Assembly (NCBI GenBank): GCA_013289705.1
Contig: JABCZM010000005.1
Span: 58,143-122,142, forward strand
Reading direction: 5' to 3'
DNA length: 64,000 bases
Source: Candidatus Saccharimonadota bacterium
Lineage (GTDB): Bacteria > Patescibacteriota > Saccharimonadia > Saccharimonadales > UBA4665
The notes beneath the pieces are model-generated. The model was not told the DNA's origin. It worked only from the letters and a program-made list of their open reading frames with translations, and ran no database searches. Positions within the stretch are counted from its first letter, which is position 1, and every line of letters starts with the position of its first letter. The translations under genes and the position numbers were made by a program. This document shows, in pieces, positions 6,558 through 15,113 of this stretch.

Positions 6558-7283
6558 ATGTTACCAATCATCTTATCGTTCAGCACCTTTCTTTCAACGC
6601 TAATGGGTGGTATCACTGGCCTGAAAAACAAAGATCGCCTGCACCGCTTCTTAGGCTATACCGCGGGCGTATTGCTTGGTGTAGTGGCATTCGACCTGAT
6701 GCCCGAGATTTTTAAACTACTAACCGAACAGCATCGTGTAGCAACAGGCGCCATGGTTGCTTTGGTCTGTGGTTTTCTGTTGTTTCATATCATCGAAAAA
6801 AGTATCTTGATTCATCACACTCAGGAACACGAATACGAAGTACATCATCACCCACATGTTGGTGTCGCGAGTGCACTAGCTTTATCGGGCCATAGCTTTT
6901 TGGATGGTGTGGGTATTGGGCTTGGATTTCAGGCCGGTAATACGGTTGGTATTACCGTGGCGATTGCTGTCATTGCACATGACTTTACCGATGGATTGAA
7001 CACCGTAAACCTGATGTTACTCAACAAAAATAGGTCACGCAAAGCCTTCGCTTTTCTGCTGCTTGATGCCTTGGCACCGGTATTTGGGGCACTGAGTACG
7101 CTGTTATTCCACATTCCGGATAGCTGGCTGCCGATTTACCTCGGTTTCTTTGCAGGCTTCTTGCTGTATATTGGCGCTAGCGAAATCTTACCAGAAGCGC
7201 ACAGTAAACATTCGTCGTACCAAACAATTGGCCTGACTATCATCGGTGTTGTTTTTATGTTTGTGGTCACGCGTTTCGTATAA
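6558..7283 (+). CDS. ZIP-family divalent metal transporter
   Basis: 241 aa with seven to eight hydrophobic segments. The variable loop after the third segment is His-rich (His-His-Thr-Gln-Glu-His-Glu-Tyr-Glu-Val-His-His-His-Pro-His). Helix IV then has the core motif Ser-Gly-His-Ser-Phe-Leu-Asp-Gly, and helix V has Ile-Ala-His-Asp-Phe-Thr-Asp-Gly-Leu-Asn. Those His, Asp and Asn residues form the binuclear metal site of ZIP proteins, which import zinc, iron or manganese. The location after a His-rich protein and divergent from a Fur/Zur-type gene supports zinc uptake. Translation starts at 6558, after a purine-rich stretch at 6541-6555. Confidence 0.93.
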   Translation: MLPIILSFSTFLSTLMGGITGLKNKDRLHRFLGYTAGVLLGVVAFDLMPEIFKLLTEQHRVATGAMVALVCGFLLFHIIEKSILIHHTQEHEYEVHHHPHVGVASALALSGHSFLDGVGIGLGFQAGNTVGITVAIAVIAHDFTDGLNTVNLMLLNKNRSRKAFAFLLLDALAPVFGALSTLLFHIPDSWLPIYLGFFAGFLLYIGASEILPEAHSKHSSYQTIGLTIIGVVFMFVVTRFV

Positions 7284-7301
7284 GTAGTAGGAAGAAATAG
7301 A

Positions 7302-7865
7302 GTGACGTTAAAAACAAAGGCACGGTTACTGTGGAGCGTGGCAGCAGTTGTGACGGTCTGTGTGATCGTACAACATGCTATCGGTAAATCTACGCAAGTG
7401 TTGCCACCATCATCCGAGGTCACGTTGGGAGTAAGTACTGAGTGCGTGGGTAACATGTCGTCGCAATTGGTGCTGGTCAGCATTAGCAAGCGGCATATGT
7501 GGGTGTGCGAAAATGCAAAACAAGTCTATGATTCGGCGGTTGTCACGGGGATGCAGCAGCTTGCAGCTGATCTCACGCCACAAGGTACGTACCACGTCTA
7601 TGCCAAGGAAACTAACACGGTGCTTGCTGGCTCGGATAGTACCGGCAAATGGAGTGACCGTGTGTCATATTGGCTACCATTTCTGGAGAATCAATATGGA
7701 ACGTATGGCTTTCACGATGCAACTTGGCGGCCTAATACAGACTTTGGGAACATCAACCCGAACTCGTCAAAGGGTTCACATGGCTGTGTTGAATTACCGC
7801 TGGCTACCGCAAAATGGCTGTACAACTGGATGCGAGTTGGTACTACGGTCACAATAAAGCCATGA
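7302..7865 (+). CDS. L,D-transpeptidase (YkuD domain), membrane-anchored
   Basis: 187 aa beginning with GTG at 7302, eighteen bases after the ZIP stop, with a GAAGAAA purine-rich stretch ahead. A hydrophobic signal anchor spans about residues 9-28. The YkuD domain covers about 55-187. The catalytic signature Ser159-His160-Gly161-Cys162-Val is present, as is the upstream Tyr-Gly-Phe-His-Asp strand carrying the second conserved His. Such enzymes form 3-3 cross-links in peptidoglycan or attach proteins to it. It probably shares a transcript with the ZIP gene, although a functional link to zinc is not obvious. Confidence 0.9.
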   Translation: MTLKTKARLLWSVAAVVTVCVIVQHAIGKSTQVLPPSSEVTLGVSTECVGNMSSQLVLVSISKRHMWVCENAKQVYDSAVVTGMQQLAADLTPQGTYHVYAKETNTVLAGSDSTGKWSDRVSYWLPFLENQYGTYGFHDATWRPNTDFGNINPNSSKGSHGCVELPLATAKWLYNWMRVGTTVTIKP

Positions 7866-7899
7866 CAGAAGCACGGGTTTGGGTGGTACAATAGAGTCA

Positions 7900-8331
7900 A
7901 TGGGTGTAGATATTAAAATTGTCGATGAGGCTACCGATGCGCTGGTGGCTGGCATTAATCGCCTGCTGCCACAGCTAGTCAGTGAAGATCAAAAGACCAC
8001 TCTCGCTGAATTAGAAGCAGTTATACGACATGAGGACGTTTACTTCTTTGTGGCGACGATTGGCGATAAGGTTGTTGGCACGGCCCAGCTCTCTGCCTAC
8101 CCTCGGGCCTATGGATTAATGGCTTGGGTTGACGGGGTGATTGTCGATAGCGAAGTGCGCGGCAAGGGTATTGCGACAACGCTTATGCAGGCAGTACTTG
8201 CCCACGCGAAAACACTGGGCTTCAAGGAACTGAACTTAACCTCAGCCCCAAAACGTGAAGCCGCGAACTATTTATATGGCAAGCTTGGTTTTGAGCGATA
8301 CGAGACGAATTATTACCGCTATACGTTTTAG
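7900..8331 (+). CDS. GNAT-family N-acetyltransferase
   Basis: 143 aa from the ATG at 7900. The GNAT fold is visible. A beta strand Tyr-Phe-Phe-Val-Ala-Thr-Ile-Gly-Asp-Lys-Val-Val-Gly-Thr-Ala leads to the acetyl-CoA strand Ala-Trp-Val-Asp-Gly-Val-Ile-Val. The pyrophosphate loop Arg-Gly-Lys-Gly-Ile-Ala-Thr-Thr-Leu (about 88-96) follows, then the final Leu-Tyr-Gly-Lys-Leu-Gly-Phe-Glu-Arg-Tyr. The substrate is unknown. TACAAT (7887-7892) ends seven bases before the ATG and there is no Shine-Dalgarno site, so a leaderless transcript is likely. Its stop abuts the stop of the convergent citrate lyase gene. Confidence 0.9.
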   Translation: MGVDIKIVDEATDALVAGINRLLPQLVSEDQKTTLAELEAVIRHEDVYFFVATIGDKVVGTAQLSAYPRAYGLMAWVDGVIVDSEVRGKGIATTLMQAVLAHAKTLGFKELNLTSAPKREAANYLYGKLGFERYETNYYRYTF

Positions 8332-10134
8332 CTAGTTATGCTCTGAAATTTCAATAGGGGTTATGTCTTTGGGCGATAGGCGGAAGAGCCCTTCGTCATG
8401 ACGGCGTTGGTCGAAATAGTGGGCCATGAAGCCAACCGAACGCGAGAGTACAAACAAGGCATTGAAGGCTTCGATATCAACCAGTTGGGCTAGCTCTGCT
8501 TTGCTCAGACCTTCTGACTCGTGCAGCAAGTCGAGTAGTACTGCGGCAATGGCACCATCGACATTCAAAATGAGGTTGGCTTTCTTGGCTGTGGTTTCGG
8601 CTTCAACGCCGAGCGCAAAGTTAGTGTAGCTCCGCTTCGGCAAATTTTCGCTAAAAGCCAGCAGGCGTTGTACGCGAGGATCGGGTCTGTCGGCGCGATA
8701 CTTACGGTGACCAATACCGGCTATGTATTGCTTGCGGGCTGCTAGTTCTTCCACTAATTCGGCTGGTATTACCGTGTGCTCTACGCCGTCAAACCAGGTT
8801 GCCGCTGCTTGATTGATGGCTCCGCCAAATCGTGGCCCAATGGTAAGCAGGCCGCTTGATAGCGCCGATACAAGATCACGTCCGGCACGGGCGGTAATCA
8901 TGGTGTTTACTGCGCCAGAGACGTATGGGCCGTGGTCTACCAACAGCCGCAAGCAGAAATCAACGAATTCCTCTAGTTCTTGAGAGCGGGTTTGCTTGCC
9001 TAGGATCATCGAAATAACAATCTTGGCAAAAGAGTTTTCGTCGGCAAACTGTAATAATTCTTGTCCTAAAATCTGGACATCATTGTCTTTGTCGTGTGAG
9101 ATGCCGTTAACGAACAAGCCAGATTCTTGACGAACGATTGTCTTGACGTCAACTTCGCTTGCTGCGTGGTCGTCTTTAGGCAGGGCTGCAATAGCTGCAA
9201 TAAACTCACCGTAGGTTTTGCCAGCATGCACACCTGCGGCGTTGAGGGCTTCGGTTTTAGCAACAGCTGACTCGGCTTTTCTGCTAGCCATGGCCTTGGC
9301 ATGTCCAAACTGCGGTGGTACAGCAAACAGATCCGATACGCTGCCGGCGATATATGCCAACACTGGTTTGGTAACTTTGCCAGACTTCACGAGTTCGGCA
9401 ACAGCGTATTCATCTTCACCGCCGAGTTCGCCAAAGTAGGCAATGGCTTTGGTGTTTGGATCGGCCTCGGCTGCCAGCAGAACAGCTTCTGGTGTGAGTA
9501 GCGGAAAGCGTTCGCCGCCAAGTGCAACTGCAAATGATACGGCATGACCACTGGTGGCAACGCTGCGAATAATTTCGTTAACCATGCCTCCGGATGATGA
9601 CACAACAGCCACCGAACCTGGTGCGAGCAAGCGTGATAGCTGCAGATGACGGGCCTCAATGCCACCGATGGCACTGAGCTTTACAATACCAGGGATAATA
9701 AAACCAACGCTCGCTGGACCAGAAAGCCAAACACCACGGCTTTCGGCGATGTGCTGGAGCTGGATGGCGTGACGCTCGGGAACACCTTCGGCAAAAATGC
9801 TGCCGCCGACCAAATTCGGCAAGGCTTCGATTGCTGCTTGCGTGTTTGCCAATACTCGTCGTCCGGAGGCGACATTGAGGATAAGGTTGGCCTGCTCGCG
9901 AAGAGATTCTGGAAGTTCCTGGGCGGTTGCGTACACCGGAATGACAACTTCGCGTTCACCATAAAAGTAGCGTTCAATGCTGCGGCCGTTGGCAATAATT
10001 GCCGCAATGCTTGGGCGCGCGTGGCCGGCCAAAAAATCAAAATCAAGCATTGATTGGATGATGCCCGGATGGCTGCCGATGCAAACAACGACCGGCTCTA
10101 ATTTTCGTAGTGTGGCGATATCAAAATGGCTCAT
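8332..10134 (-). CDS. aclA: ATP-citrate lyase, CoA-ligase alpha plus citryl-CoA lyase half
   Basis: 600 aa, equivalent to the C-terminal half of animal ACLY and to the larger subunit of split ATP-citrate lyases (subunit letters differ between groups). The succinyl-CoA-synthetase-alpha-like part comes first. The phosphohistidine loop reads Phe-Gly-His-Ala-Lys-Ala, matching Phe-Gly-His-Ala-Gly-Ala of known enzymes. The citrate-synthase-like end holds Gly-Pro-Tyr-Val-Ser-Gly-Ala-Val-Asn-Thr, Gly-Pro-Arg-Phe-Gly-Gly-Ala, Ile-Gly-His-Arg, Asn-Leu-Ile-Leu-Asn-Val-Asp-Gly and Gly-His/Ala-His-Tyr-Phe-Asp-Gln-Arg-Arg. The reaction is citrate + CoA + ATP to acetyl-CoA + oxaloacetate + ADP + phosphate. 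It is the second gene of a minus-strand pair, overlapping its partner by 4 bp. Confidence 0.9.
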   Translation of the reverse strand: MSHFDIATLRKLEPVVVCIGSHPGIIQSMLDFDFLAGHARPSIAAIIANGRSIERYFYGEREVVIPVYATAQELPESLREQANLILNVASGRRVLANTQAAIEALPNLVGGSIFAEGVPERHAIQLQHIAESRGVWLSGPASVGFIIPGIVKLSAIGGIEARHLQLSRLLAPGSVAVVSSSGGMVNEIIRSVATSGHAVSFAVALGGERFPLLTPEAVLLAAEADPNTKAIAYFGELGGEDEYAVAELVKSGKVTKPVLAYIAGSVSDLFAVPPQFGHAKAMASRKAESAVAKTEALNAAGVHAGKTYGEFIAAIAALPKDDHAASEVDVKTIVRQESGLFVNGISHDKDNDVQILGQELLQFADENSFAKIVISMILGKQTRSQELEEFVDFCLRLLVDHGPYVSGAVNTMITARAGRDLVSALSSGLLTIGPRFGGAINQAAATWFDGVEHTVIPAELVEELAARKQYIAGIGHRKYRADRPDPRVQRLLAFSENLPKRSYTNFALGVEAETTAKKANLILNVDGAIAAVLLDLLHESEGLSKAELAQLVDIEAFNALFVLSRSVGFMAHYFDQRRHDEGLFRLSPKDITPIEISEHN

Positions 10135-11315
10135 GCGGTTACTCCTAAATGTGCAAGTGCTGCACTGACACTGTCGGCCATTGGCAGTTCTGGCCCGTGG
10201 ACTTCACCAAGTAGGCCATGTTTTTCGAGACAGGCTTGGATGAGTGCTAGGCCTTCAACTTCGTGTGGACCTCCGCGGCGGACAAATACTTTGACGCCTT
10301 GGCTAGCCAGCTTGTCGGCGTATGTATCGATTGCCCGGATGACGCCGCTAAAGGTTGTGCGCACATCGGTGAAGTTGGCAACACCGCCAGCAATCACCAA
10401 TACTTTTTCTTTGGCTGAAGATTTGAGCAGGCTTAGTAGTAGTTGCTCGGTGTAGCCAAATGTTTCCGCTTCGGACGGGTTGCCGCTGTATTCGCCATAG
10501 TTGCCAAGTAACGTGCCGAAACCACGGTTATTAACTTCGTCGGCCACCACAATACTGGCACCACCGCCCGATAGCAGTAAAAAGATTGCACCGTCAGGGT
10601 TGATAACTTCGTAGCGTAGCGAAGCCCGACTGGTGGAAGCAAGCTCGGCGATAACTTTTTCTTCTGGTGTTTGGTTGCGAAAGGTTCGAAAATCAGCAGT
10701 CGTCCAATACTCGCGGGCCAAGTGTGCAGCTTCGCCGTCAACTTCTGCGGCTACATCGAGCAATAGTGGATTATCACCGTTGCTGACCAAAGGGTTGATC
10801 TCTAAAAACGAAGTGTAAGAATTATCGAATGTGTCGCGGATAGCCGTTAAAAAGTCTACGGGTACGGCAAGTTCGTGGGCTATGTGTTCGAGATTTTCGG
10901 GTGTTGCAACAAGCTGCTGCACGCTCTCGGCGGCATCTTCGATATCGATGCCGCCCTGCTTGCTGAAGGCTATGCTGGTGCCATCACGGTCGTGTGCGAA
11001 TGCCAGGTAGTGCTCGGCAGCCGAATCGTGAGGGTGGAGTGGTTCGATCAAGCAGTAACGAAAGCCTCTGCTTGCCAATTCCTGTATGTCCTCAGCAAGC
11101 TGTGCTTTGCTGCGGTCGAGTTTTACCAGACCTTGCTTCATGCGCTTTTTTACGGCTTGGTCGACTTTGACCACGTAGCGACCATCATCAGCCAGGGCTG
11201 CAAGTTGAGTGTCTAGGGGCGCAGCCGTGTCGATAGAAACACCGTCGTAAGGTTTTGCTAGTGCACGTCCAAGTATGCTTTTAGCCCGAAATTCAGAAAT
11301 TTTTTGTCTTGCCAT
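10131..11315 (-). CDS. aclB: ATP-citrate lyase, ATP-grasp (CoA-ligase beta) half
   Basis: 394 aa from the ATG at 11315; the ATG twelve bases further up overlaps the -10 box and is rejected. The N-terminal half is an ATP-grasp domain with Tyr-Val-Val-Lys-Val-Asp and Leu-Glu-Ile-Asn-Pro-Leu-Val, the metal-binding motif of succinyl-CoA synthetase beta. The C-terminal half has Leu-Leu-Ser-Gly-Gly-Gly-Ala-Ser, Gly-Glu-Tyr-Ser-Gly-Asn-Pro and Phe-Val-Arg-Arg-Gly-Gly-Pro-His-Glu, all characteristic of ATP-citrate lyase rather than succinyl-CoA synthetase. It forms a two-gene operon with the lyase half. TATAAT on the minus strand (11331-11326) lies ten bases upstream. Confidence 0.9.
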   Translation of the reverse strand: MARQKISEFRAKSILGRALAKPYDGVSIDTAAPLDTQLAALADDGRYVVKVDQAVKKRMKQGLVKLDRSKAQLAEDIQELASRGFRYCLIEPLHPHDSAAEHYLAFAHDRDGTSIAFSKQGGIDIEDAAESVQQLVATPENLEHIAHELAVPVDFLTAIRDTFDNSYTSFLEINPLVSNGDNPLLLDVAAEVDGEAAHLAREYWTTADFRTFRNQTPEEKVIAELASTSRASLRYEVINPDGAIFLLLSGGGASIVVADEVNNRGFGTLLGNYGEYSGNPSEAETFGYTEQLLLSLLKSSAKEKVLVIAGGVANFTDVRTTFSGVIRAIDTYADKLASQGVKVFVRRGGPHEVEGLALIQACLEKHGLLGEVHGPELPMADSVSAALAHLGVTA

Positions 11316-11377
11316 ATGTCTGTTCATTATACCTGATTACTGCCAAAAAATTGCCAATTCCTGTACTATAGTTTTAT

Positions 11378-12118
11378 ATGAAAAAACGAAGTACGTTCGC
11401 ACTGCTAGCAATTATTATTGCTGGTTTGGTGATCTTTTTGTGGCAAAACCATACGCCGGCGTCAGAAGTTAACAACGGCTCAACTCCCCCTAAACAGAGT
11501 TTCAATAAGAAACAATATTCAACAACTGACCCAACAAGTATCTGGGTGGTAGTCAACAAGCAGCACCAGCTAAACCCCGTCGATTATGCGCCGAGCGATT
11601 TGGTCGTGCCAAACATCCCGCTTCGAGTGCCAGGTAACGAAAGCATGCAAGTCCGCAAAGTCACCGCCACGGCGCTTGAGCAAATGTTTGCCGCCGCCAA
11701 ACAGCAGGGTATTGATTTGATGCTTTCCAGCGGCTACCGATCGTATGCCTACCAAGTGAGCCTGTATAACGGCTATGTGCAGACGCAAGGTCAAGCAACT
11801 GCCGATACCCAAAGCGCCCGACCCGGCTACAGTGAGCATCAAACCGGCTTTGCTGCCGACATCGAGCCAGTGAGCAAGGAATGCGAAGTTGACCCATGTT
11901 TTGGCACGACTCCTGAGGGCATTTGGCTAGCTGCAAACGCCTACAAATATGGCTTTATTATTCGCTACACCGCTGCCGATCAAAAAATTACCGGTTACGA
12001 AGCCGAACCATGGCATATCCGTTATGTGGGCACTGCGTTGTCGACCGAACTGCACAGCACGGGTGTACAGACACTTGAGCAGTTCTTTGGCATCAGCGGC
12101 GGCGCTGTTTACAAATAA
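11378..12118 (+). CDS. D-alanyl-D-alanine carboxypeptidase, VanY/M15B family
   Basis: 246 aa. A hydrophobic anchor at about residues 7-24 directs it to the cell surface, followed by a Pro/Asn/Ser-rich linker. The M15B catalytic domain shows Ser-Ser-Gly-Tyr-Arg-Ser-Tyr, Ser-Glu-His-Gln-Thr-Gly-Phe-Ala-Ala-Asp (His and Asp zinc ligands) and Glu-Pro-Trp-His-Ile-Arg-Tyr (third ligand and catalytic Glu). The family trims the terminal D-Ala from peptidoglycan stem peptides. It is divergent from the ATP-citrate lyase operon. TACTAT (11364-11369) stands eight bases before the ATG with no ribosome-binding site. Confidence 0.93.
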   Translation: MKKRSTFALLAIIIAGLVIFLWQNHTPASEVNNGSTPPKQSFNKKQYSTTDPTSIWVVVNKQHQLNPVDYAPSDLVVPNIPLRVPGNESMQVRKVTATALEQMFAAAKQQGIDLMLSSGYRSYAYQVSLYNGYVQTQGQATADTQSARPGYSEHQTGFAADIEPVSKECEVDPCFGTTPEGIWLAANAYKYGFIIRYTAADQKITGYEAEPWHIRYVGTALSTELHSTGVQTLEQFFGISGGAVYK

Positions 12119-12132
12119 CAAGTGGTGTAGCG

Positions 12133-13362
12133 CTACTGTAGCTGTTTGGATGTAATCAAGGGAATCTGCAGACCGTCGGCGTTAAGCGTCGTGCTAAGGC
12201 GCTGCTTTTGGGCGGCGATGGTTGTATTGAGCTGCTGGGCATCAATCATCTGTTGTGTGGCGTCTTCTAACAAGTACATGTGCAAGTGATTACGGGCATT
12301 GGTGTCGTCGGCTTTGGCCTGGGCAGCCGTCCATTCGTAGTGCATATATGTTGGCAAGAAACCAACAATTGTAATAGCGTGCGACTTGGTGTCAAAATCC
12401 ATCACTGGAATGCCATTAAACAGCGTTTCTGGTGGTTCCTGCGTGTTCAAGAAATTGCCGATACTGTACCAAACCAGCGTCTTATTATCACCAGAACCAG
12501 TTAACTGTTGGGTTGGTTGGAGTTCGTGCGAACCATGTCCCAAAATCAAATTTACCCCTTGATCGGCCAGGAATTGAGCATCCTGCGTTTGTTCGGCATT
12601 AACAGTAGTCGAATATTCTGTGCCCCAGCGCATACTCGCGATGATAATTTGCGCACCGTTGGCTTTTGCTTGGCTAATCTGCGATGCCGCAAACGCTTCA
12701 CTAAACACGTTGACACCGTAGTTATTTTGGGCCGGCGCATCCTGATTTGAGTAGGTGGTGTATGCCAGATAAGCAAATTTCACCCCTTTTTCCGTAAAGT
12801 AATGCACGGTGTCGTGTTCGGCCTGCGAACGGTTTTCGCCAGCCATTGCCAGCATATTGGGAACTTTGGCCCATGCTGCAACCGAGTTATCAATATTGGC
12901 CTGCGTGAAGTCAAAGCTATGGTTTGATGCGGTGTTAACAAGGTTGCAGCCTAGCTGCCCCATATCTGTTACAAATTCGGTGGGCGAGTTAAACTTCGGG
13001 TAGCCGTAGATGCCCAAGCTCTCACCGCCGTTTAGGATTGGATCGTTGCAAAACCGGATGTCAGCTTGGTTGAATATTGGTTTAAAATCACTTACCAGAG
13101 GTAAATAATTATAGCTGCCATTGGCTTGTTTGGCCGCCGTATTCACAGAGTCGTGGGCAATCCAGTCGCCAGTGGCGATCAGGCGTATTTTGCCAGAGGC
13201 AGTGCTGCCGACGGCTGTTTGACCCGTTGATTTTGCTGACTTTGTATCACTACCAGAAAAAAGTTTCACGCCTATGATAACCACCACCACAATTGCCAAC
13301 AAAATCAAGATTGGCTTGAGCGGTATCGAAGGCCTATTTCGTCGGTGTCTACCGTATTGCAT
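12133..13362 (-). CDS. CapA/PgsA-like metallophosphatase-fold surface protein
   Basis: 409 aa with the start placed at 13362, where a basic N-terminus leads into a membrane helix (about residues 15-35) and a Ser/Thr/Gly linker. The PGA-cap domain follows, with Ala-Thr-Gly-Asp-Trp-Ile-Ala-His-Asp, Asn-Thr-Ala-Ser-Asn-His-Ser-Phe-Asp, Met-Arg-Trp-Gly-Thr-Glu-Tyr, and Leu-Ile-Leu-Gly-His-Gly-Ser-His, the usual calcineurin-like metal-site motifs. Related proteins are named for poly-gamma-glutamate capsule synthesis, but without capB/capC neighbours the real role is open; a cell-envelope phosphoesterase is possible. TACAAT (minus) lies ten bases before this start, which supports the choice over a 26-residue longer form. 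Confidence 0.82.
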   Translation of the reverse strand: MQYGRHRRNRPSIPLKPILILLAIVVVVIIGVKLFSGSDTKSAKSTGQTAVGSTASGKIRLIATGDWIAHDSVNTAAKQANGSYNYLPLVSDFKPIFNQADIRFCNDPILNGGESLGIYGYPKFNSPTEFVTDMGQLGCNLVNTASNHSFDFTQANIDNSVAAWAKVPNMLAMAGENRSQAEHDTVHYFTEKGVKFAYLAYTTYSNQDAPAQNNYGVNVFSEAFAASQISQAKANGAQIIIASMRWGTEYSTTVNAEQTQDAQFLADQGVNLILGHGSHELQPTQQLTGSGDNKTLVWYSIGNFLNTQEPPETLFNGIPVMDFDTKSHAITIVGFLPTYMHYEWTAAQAKADDTNARNHLHMYLLEDATQQMIDAQQLNTTIAAQKQRLSTTLNADGLQIPLITSKQLQ

Positions 13363-13440
13363 GCTACGAGCTATTGTAGCAGACCAATCTGAGGTCACTC
13401 CGCTACAAACAAAGCGCATAAGTTTGCTAGAATAAAGCAT

Positions 13441-14499
13441 ATGACAGCTGCAGTTATTGTTTTGGGAATATTGGTACTAGTTTTACTGGTTGTTGTACTA
13501 CGTCGCCCAGCGCCGCCTACGGTTGATACAAGTTCGACATTGCTGCTCAAAGAAGATTTATCGAAATTAAGTGACGATATTACGAAGCTAAAAGACGGTT
13601 TGCAATCACAACTGAGCGAACAGCTTGGTACCAGTAACAAACAAATGGCCGCGCAGCACGTTCAAAGCATCCGCACCATTCAGGAAATAACCAAACAGCT
13701 AACCGATATTGAGCGCACCAATAAAAGCGTTGGCGACGTAGCGTCGGAGCTAAAAATGCTACAAAACGTCCTCCAAAATCCCAAACAGCGTGGTGTGCTT
13801 GGCGAATTCTACCTGGAACAAATCCTCAAGAACGTGCTGCCACCAGGTAGCTTTGAACTACAGTACAAACTTGGCGAAGGCTTAATTGTTGATGCTGTCG
13901 TGAAGCTTGATGACAAGGTATTGCCCATCGACAGCAAGTTTTCTTTGGAAAACTACAACCGTCTAATTGACGCCAAAGAAGCCGAGCGACCGATGTTAGA
14001 GCGCGCGTTCAAAGAAGATTTAAAAAAGCGCATCGAAGAAACGTCCAAATATATTAAACCAGGCAAGGGTACGCTGGATCAGGCATTAATGTTCATCCCT
14101 AGCGAAGCAATTTATTACGACTTGCTGGCAAACAGAGTCGGTCTTACCAACATTTCTGGCCGCAATCTGTTGCAGTATGCTGCGGCCGATAAAAAGGTGA
14201 CGATCGTGGGGCCAAGTACACTATCGGCAATGTTGCAGACAATTGTCCAGGGCCTGCGTTCCATGGAAATCCATAAAGACACAGAGAAAATCCGTCAAAA
14301 TATAGAGCAGCTCAGCAAGCACCTGGTTGCGCATAATGGCTACATGCAGAAACTTGGCAACAGTTTAGGGACGACGGTTGGTCACTTTAACACCACTTAC
14401 AAAGAACTTGGCAAAATTGATAAAGATATTGTCAAAATCACCAATGTTGAAGCCTCAGTTGAGCCGATGGCCTTAGAGCGCCCGACGATCGAAGACTAA
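13441..14499 (+). CDS. rmuC: DNA recombination protein RmuC
   Basis: 352 aa. An N-terminal membrane helix (about residues 3-21) and a coiled coil (about 35-110) precede the RmuC core. Recognisable core motifs are Gly-Val-Leu-Gly-Glu (about 119-123), Asp-Ala-Val-Val-Lys-Leu, Leu-Pro-Ile-Asp-Ser-Lys-Phe (PD-(D/E)XK-like nuclease strand) and Phe-Ile-Pro-Ser-Glu-Ala. The family limits inversions at short repeats and is predicted to be a membrane-tethered nuclease. TAGAAT (13428-13433) ends seven bases before the ATG, suggesting a leaderless mRNA. The downstream membrane-protein gene follows after five bases. Confidence 0.92.
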   Translation: MTAAVIVLGILVLVLLVVVLRRPAPPTVDTSSTLLLKEDLSKLSDDITKLKDGLQSQLSEQLGTSNKQMAAQHVQSIRTIQEITKQLTDIERTNKSVGDVASELKMLQNVLQNPKQRGVLGEFYLEQILKNVLPPGSFELQYKLGEGLIVDAVVKLDDKVLPIDSKFSLENYNRLIDAKEAERPMLERAFKEDLKKRIEETSKYIKPGKGTLDQALMFIPSEAIYYDLLANRVGLTNISGRNLLQYAAADKKVTIVGPSTLSAMLQTIVQGLRSMEIHKDTEKIRQNIEQLSKHLVAHNGYMQKLGNSLGTTVGHFNTTYKELGKIDKDIVKITNVEASVEPMALERPTIED

Positions 14500-14504
14500 G
14501 TTTT

Positions 14505-15113
14505 ATGCACTTGGCGGCGATCTTTGCGGTTTTATCGGGTATTGTCGTTATCATCGGTGGTCCGCCGTATCTGTACGATATCTTGAAGGGCCGGACAAAG
14601 CCCGAACGCACGACCTGGTTTATTTGGACGGTGTTAGGTTCCATTGCGTTTGTCACACAAGTGCAGCTTGGTGCGCATTGGTCACTACTGTTTGCCGGAC
14701 TGAACGTAGCGGGTAATCTGGCCGTATTTTTATTATCCATAAAGTTTGGTGTTGGTGGCTGGAAGCGGATTGATATCGCTGCGCTGCTTATCGCTTGCGT
14801 GGGTTTGGTGTTATCATTTGTGACTCGCTCGCCGCTGGTGGCATTATGGGGCGTCATTGTGGCTGATGCTGCGGGCACCGTGCCAACCTTGTACAAAACT
14901 TATTTGATGCCTAAAAGTGAAACGACTATTACGTGGCTCGCATTGGGTACATCATCGCTACTCGCAATCTTTTCGGTGGGTTCTTGGAAGTTTTCATTGC
15001 TGCTGTATCCGGTGTACATAACACTTTCCAATTACATCGTTGTGGCGGCGCAGATAGCTGGCACGCCTCGCAAGGCCCGCAAACGGACTATTTCTTTTTT
15101 AGCAGGTCGATAA
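14505..15113 (+). CDS. Polytopic membrane protein, PQ-loop/SWEET-like pattern
   Basis: 202 aa with six to seven hydrophobic helices. The first helix ends in Gly-Gly-Pro-Pro-Tyr-Leu-Tyr-Asp-Ile-Leu-Lys-Gly-Arg-Thr-Lys-Pro-Glu-Arg and is followed by Trp-Phe-Ile-Trp. A similar Pro-Thr-Leu-Tyr-Lys-Thr-Tyr motif occurs in the second half (about residue 127), suggesting two repeated three-helix units as in PQ-loop transporters. The transported substrate, if any, is unknown. It begins five bases after rmuC, so the two are probably cotranscribed. Its last 26 bases overlap the convergent glycosidase gene. Confidence 0.7.
   Translation: MHLAAIFAVLSGIVVIIGGPPYLYDILKGRTKPERTTWFIWTVLGSIAFVTQVQLGAHWSLLFAGLNVAGNLAVFLLSIKFGVGGWKRIDIAALLIACVGLVLSFVTRSPLVALWGVIVADAAGTVPTLYKTYLMPKSETTITWLALGTSSLLAIFSVGSWKFSLLLYPVYITLSNYIVVAAQIAGTPRKARKRTISFLAGR

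Noticed and set aside
11316..11327. Upstream ATG of the ATP-citrate lyase ATP-grasp gene
   Set aside because: It overlaps the TATAAT box, so it is unlikely to be transcribed as a start codon.
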